Shown here: positions 13,935 through 14,506 of the stretch, one piece after another | How the letters are laid out: the number at the start of each line of letters is the position of its first letter | Numbering within the stretch: the stretch's first letter is position 1 | Origin: an uncultured Collinsella sp. | GTDB lineage: Bacteria > Actinomycetota > Coriobacteriia > Coriobacteriales > Coriobacteriaceae | Assembly: GCA_902489965.1 (NCBI GenBank) | Contig: CABUCA010000050.1 | Location: 1-14,506 of the forward strand | DNA length: 14,506 bases | Direction of reading: 5' to 3' | Position numbers and translations under genes: made by a program | Notes under the pieces: generated by a model | The model's input: only the letters and a program-made list of their open reading frames with translations | The model's database searches: none | Told to the model about the DNA's origin: nothing

Positions 13935-14506
13935 CTAGTCTGTGGTGTCGTCATCTTCGGCGAGCTGGGGGAACACGGCGTTTTTGGGCATGGTGACCTT
14001 CGCCAGCGAGTTGAGCTTTTTGCTCAGCGATGCGTCCGTCTTGACCAGATCGCTCAACGTCACGATTTTGTAACCGTCGGCAATAAGCCCGTCGATAATC
14101 TGCGGCAGCGCCACGAGCGTCTGCTCGGCACATTCATCACTGTCAGTCAGCAGCACAATGTTGCCCGGCGTCACCGAATCGAGCACCGTCGAGACCTGCT
14201 CGTCGGCACCGTTGAGCAGCCAGTCGCCCGAATCGATATTCCACGAGACCACGGCAGACGCCAGGTCCATCGCATCAATCCAGTTTTGCTCGTCAAAGGC
14301 TGCGTAGGGAGCGCGCAAAAGCATCGTCTTCACGCCGGTCGCGGACTTGATCGCCTCGGTGCCCTTCGAAATCTGCTCGCGCACCGCGTCGCGGTCCTGA
14401 CCCTTGAGCGACTCGTCGCGGTAGCTGTTGGAGCCGACTTCGCACCCGGCATCGACAATCGCCTTGGCCGTGGCAGGCGAGGCCTCGGCCGCATCGCCCG
14501 AAAGGA
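13935..14506 (-). CDS. Polysaccharide-deacetylase-like protein, C-terminal part
   Basis: The reading frame is open to the right edge, so only about 190 C-terminal residues are seen; a start at 14384 would cut the domain. The NodB fold is recognisable from LLRAPYAAFDE (family RPPY), WNIDSGDW (family WxxDxxDW), IVLLTDSD (family ILLHD) and the ending LPQIIDGLIADGYKIVTLSDL. The zinc-binding HxxxH motif, normally GNHTYSH, reads GSNSYRD, and the catalytic His of motif 5 is Thr. It may therefore be a pseudoenzyme or a divergent esterase-like protein. The upstream half, with the DD motif and any signal peptide or anchor, lies outside the window. No clear terminator follows. Confidence 0.75.
   Translation of the reverse strand, partial: LSGDAAEASPATAKAIVDAGCEVGSNSYRDESLKGQDRDAVREQISKGTEAIKSATGVKTMLLRAPYAAFDEQNWIDAMDLASAVVSWNIDSGDWLLNGADEQVSTVLDSVTPGNIVLLTDSDECAEQTLVALPQIIDGLIADGYKIVTLSDLVKTDASLSKKLNSLAKVTMPKNAVFPQLAEDDDTTD

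Overview
The window looks like a chromosomal segment of a high-GC Gram-positive gut actinobacterium, most likely a Coriobacteriia member close to Collinsella. This rests on the roughly 60% GC coding sequence, strong GGAGG-type ribosome binding sites, PTS/BglG sugar genes, and an Nramp-type transporter resembling the magnesium-transporting branch known from Eggerthella. The assignment is inferred from gene content; no ribosomal RNA or marker gene is present. Seven of eight complete genes and the partial gene at the right edge lie on the minus strand; only the acyltransferase is on the plus strand.

Bases 1-1380 hold a LacI-family regulator (238-1248, minus) with its own terminator and promoter. 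AT-rich operator-like repeats lie both over its promoter and at the left edge of the window, where they probably serve a gene just outside.

Bases 1431-5510 form a beta-glucoside operon read right to left: a BglG/LicT-type RNA-binding antiterminator, a PTS EIIBC permease without an EIIA domain, and a GH1 6-phospho-beta-glucosidase. The leader holds a promoter, two RAT-like elements (RNA targets of BglG-type proteins) and an overlapping intrinsic terminator. A third RAT-like element spans the bglG stop codon. It overlaps an inverted repeat that could hide the ribosome binding site of the PTS gene, with no terminator in sight, so I infer that the same RNA-binding protein may also act on translation. 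This is the most interesting part of the window.

Bases 5604-7578 hold a two-gene nucleoside/ribose salvage unit (ribokinase, then nucleoside hydrolase). The divergent gene at 7766-9982 encodes a membrane acyltransferase with a C-terminal SGNH esterase-like domain, resembling O-acetyltransferases of cell-wall polymers. A 516-base gene-free stretch follows, holding an 18-bp perfect inverted repeat and a roughly 220-bp AT-rich element with 31-bp imperfect terminal inverted repeats.

Bases 10499-13614 encode a probable magnesium module: an MgtE-like PRC/MgtE_N/CBS/membrane protein followed 8 bases later by an Nramp-related transporter whose metal-binding motifs are altered. Its leader of about 200 bases has competing RNA folds and two overlapping mini-ORFs. 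At the right edge is the C-terminal part of a polysaccharide-deacetylase-like protein that has lost the usual metal-binding histidines.
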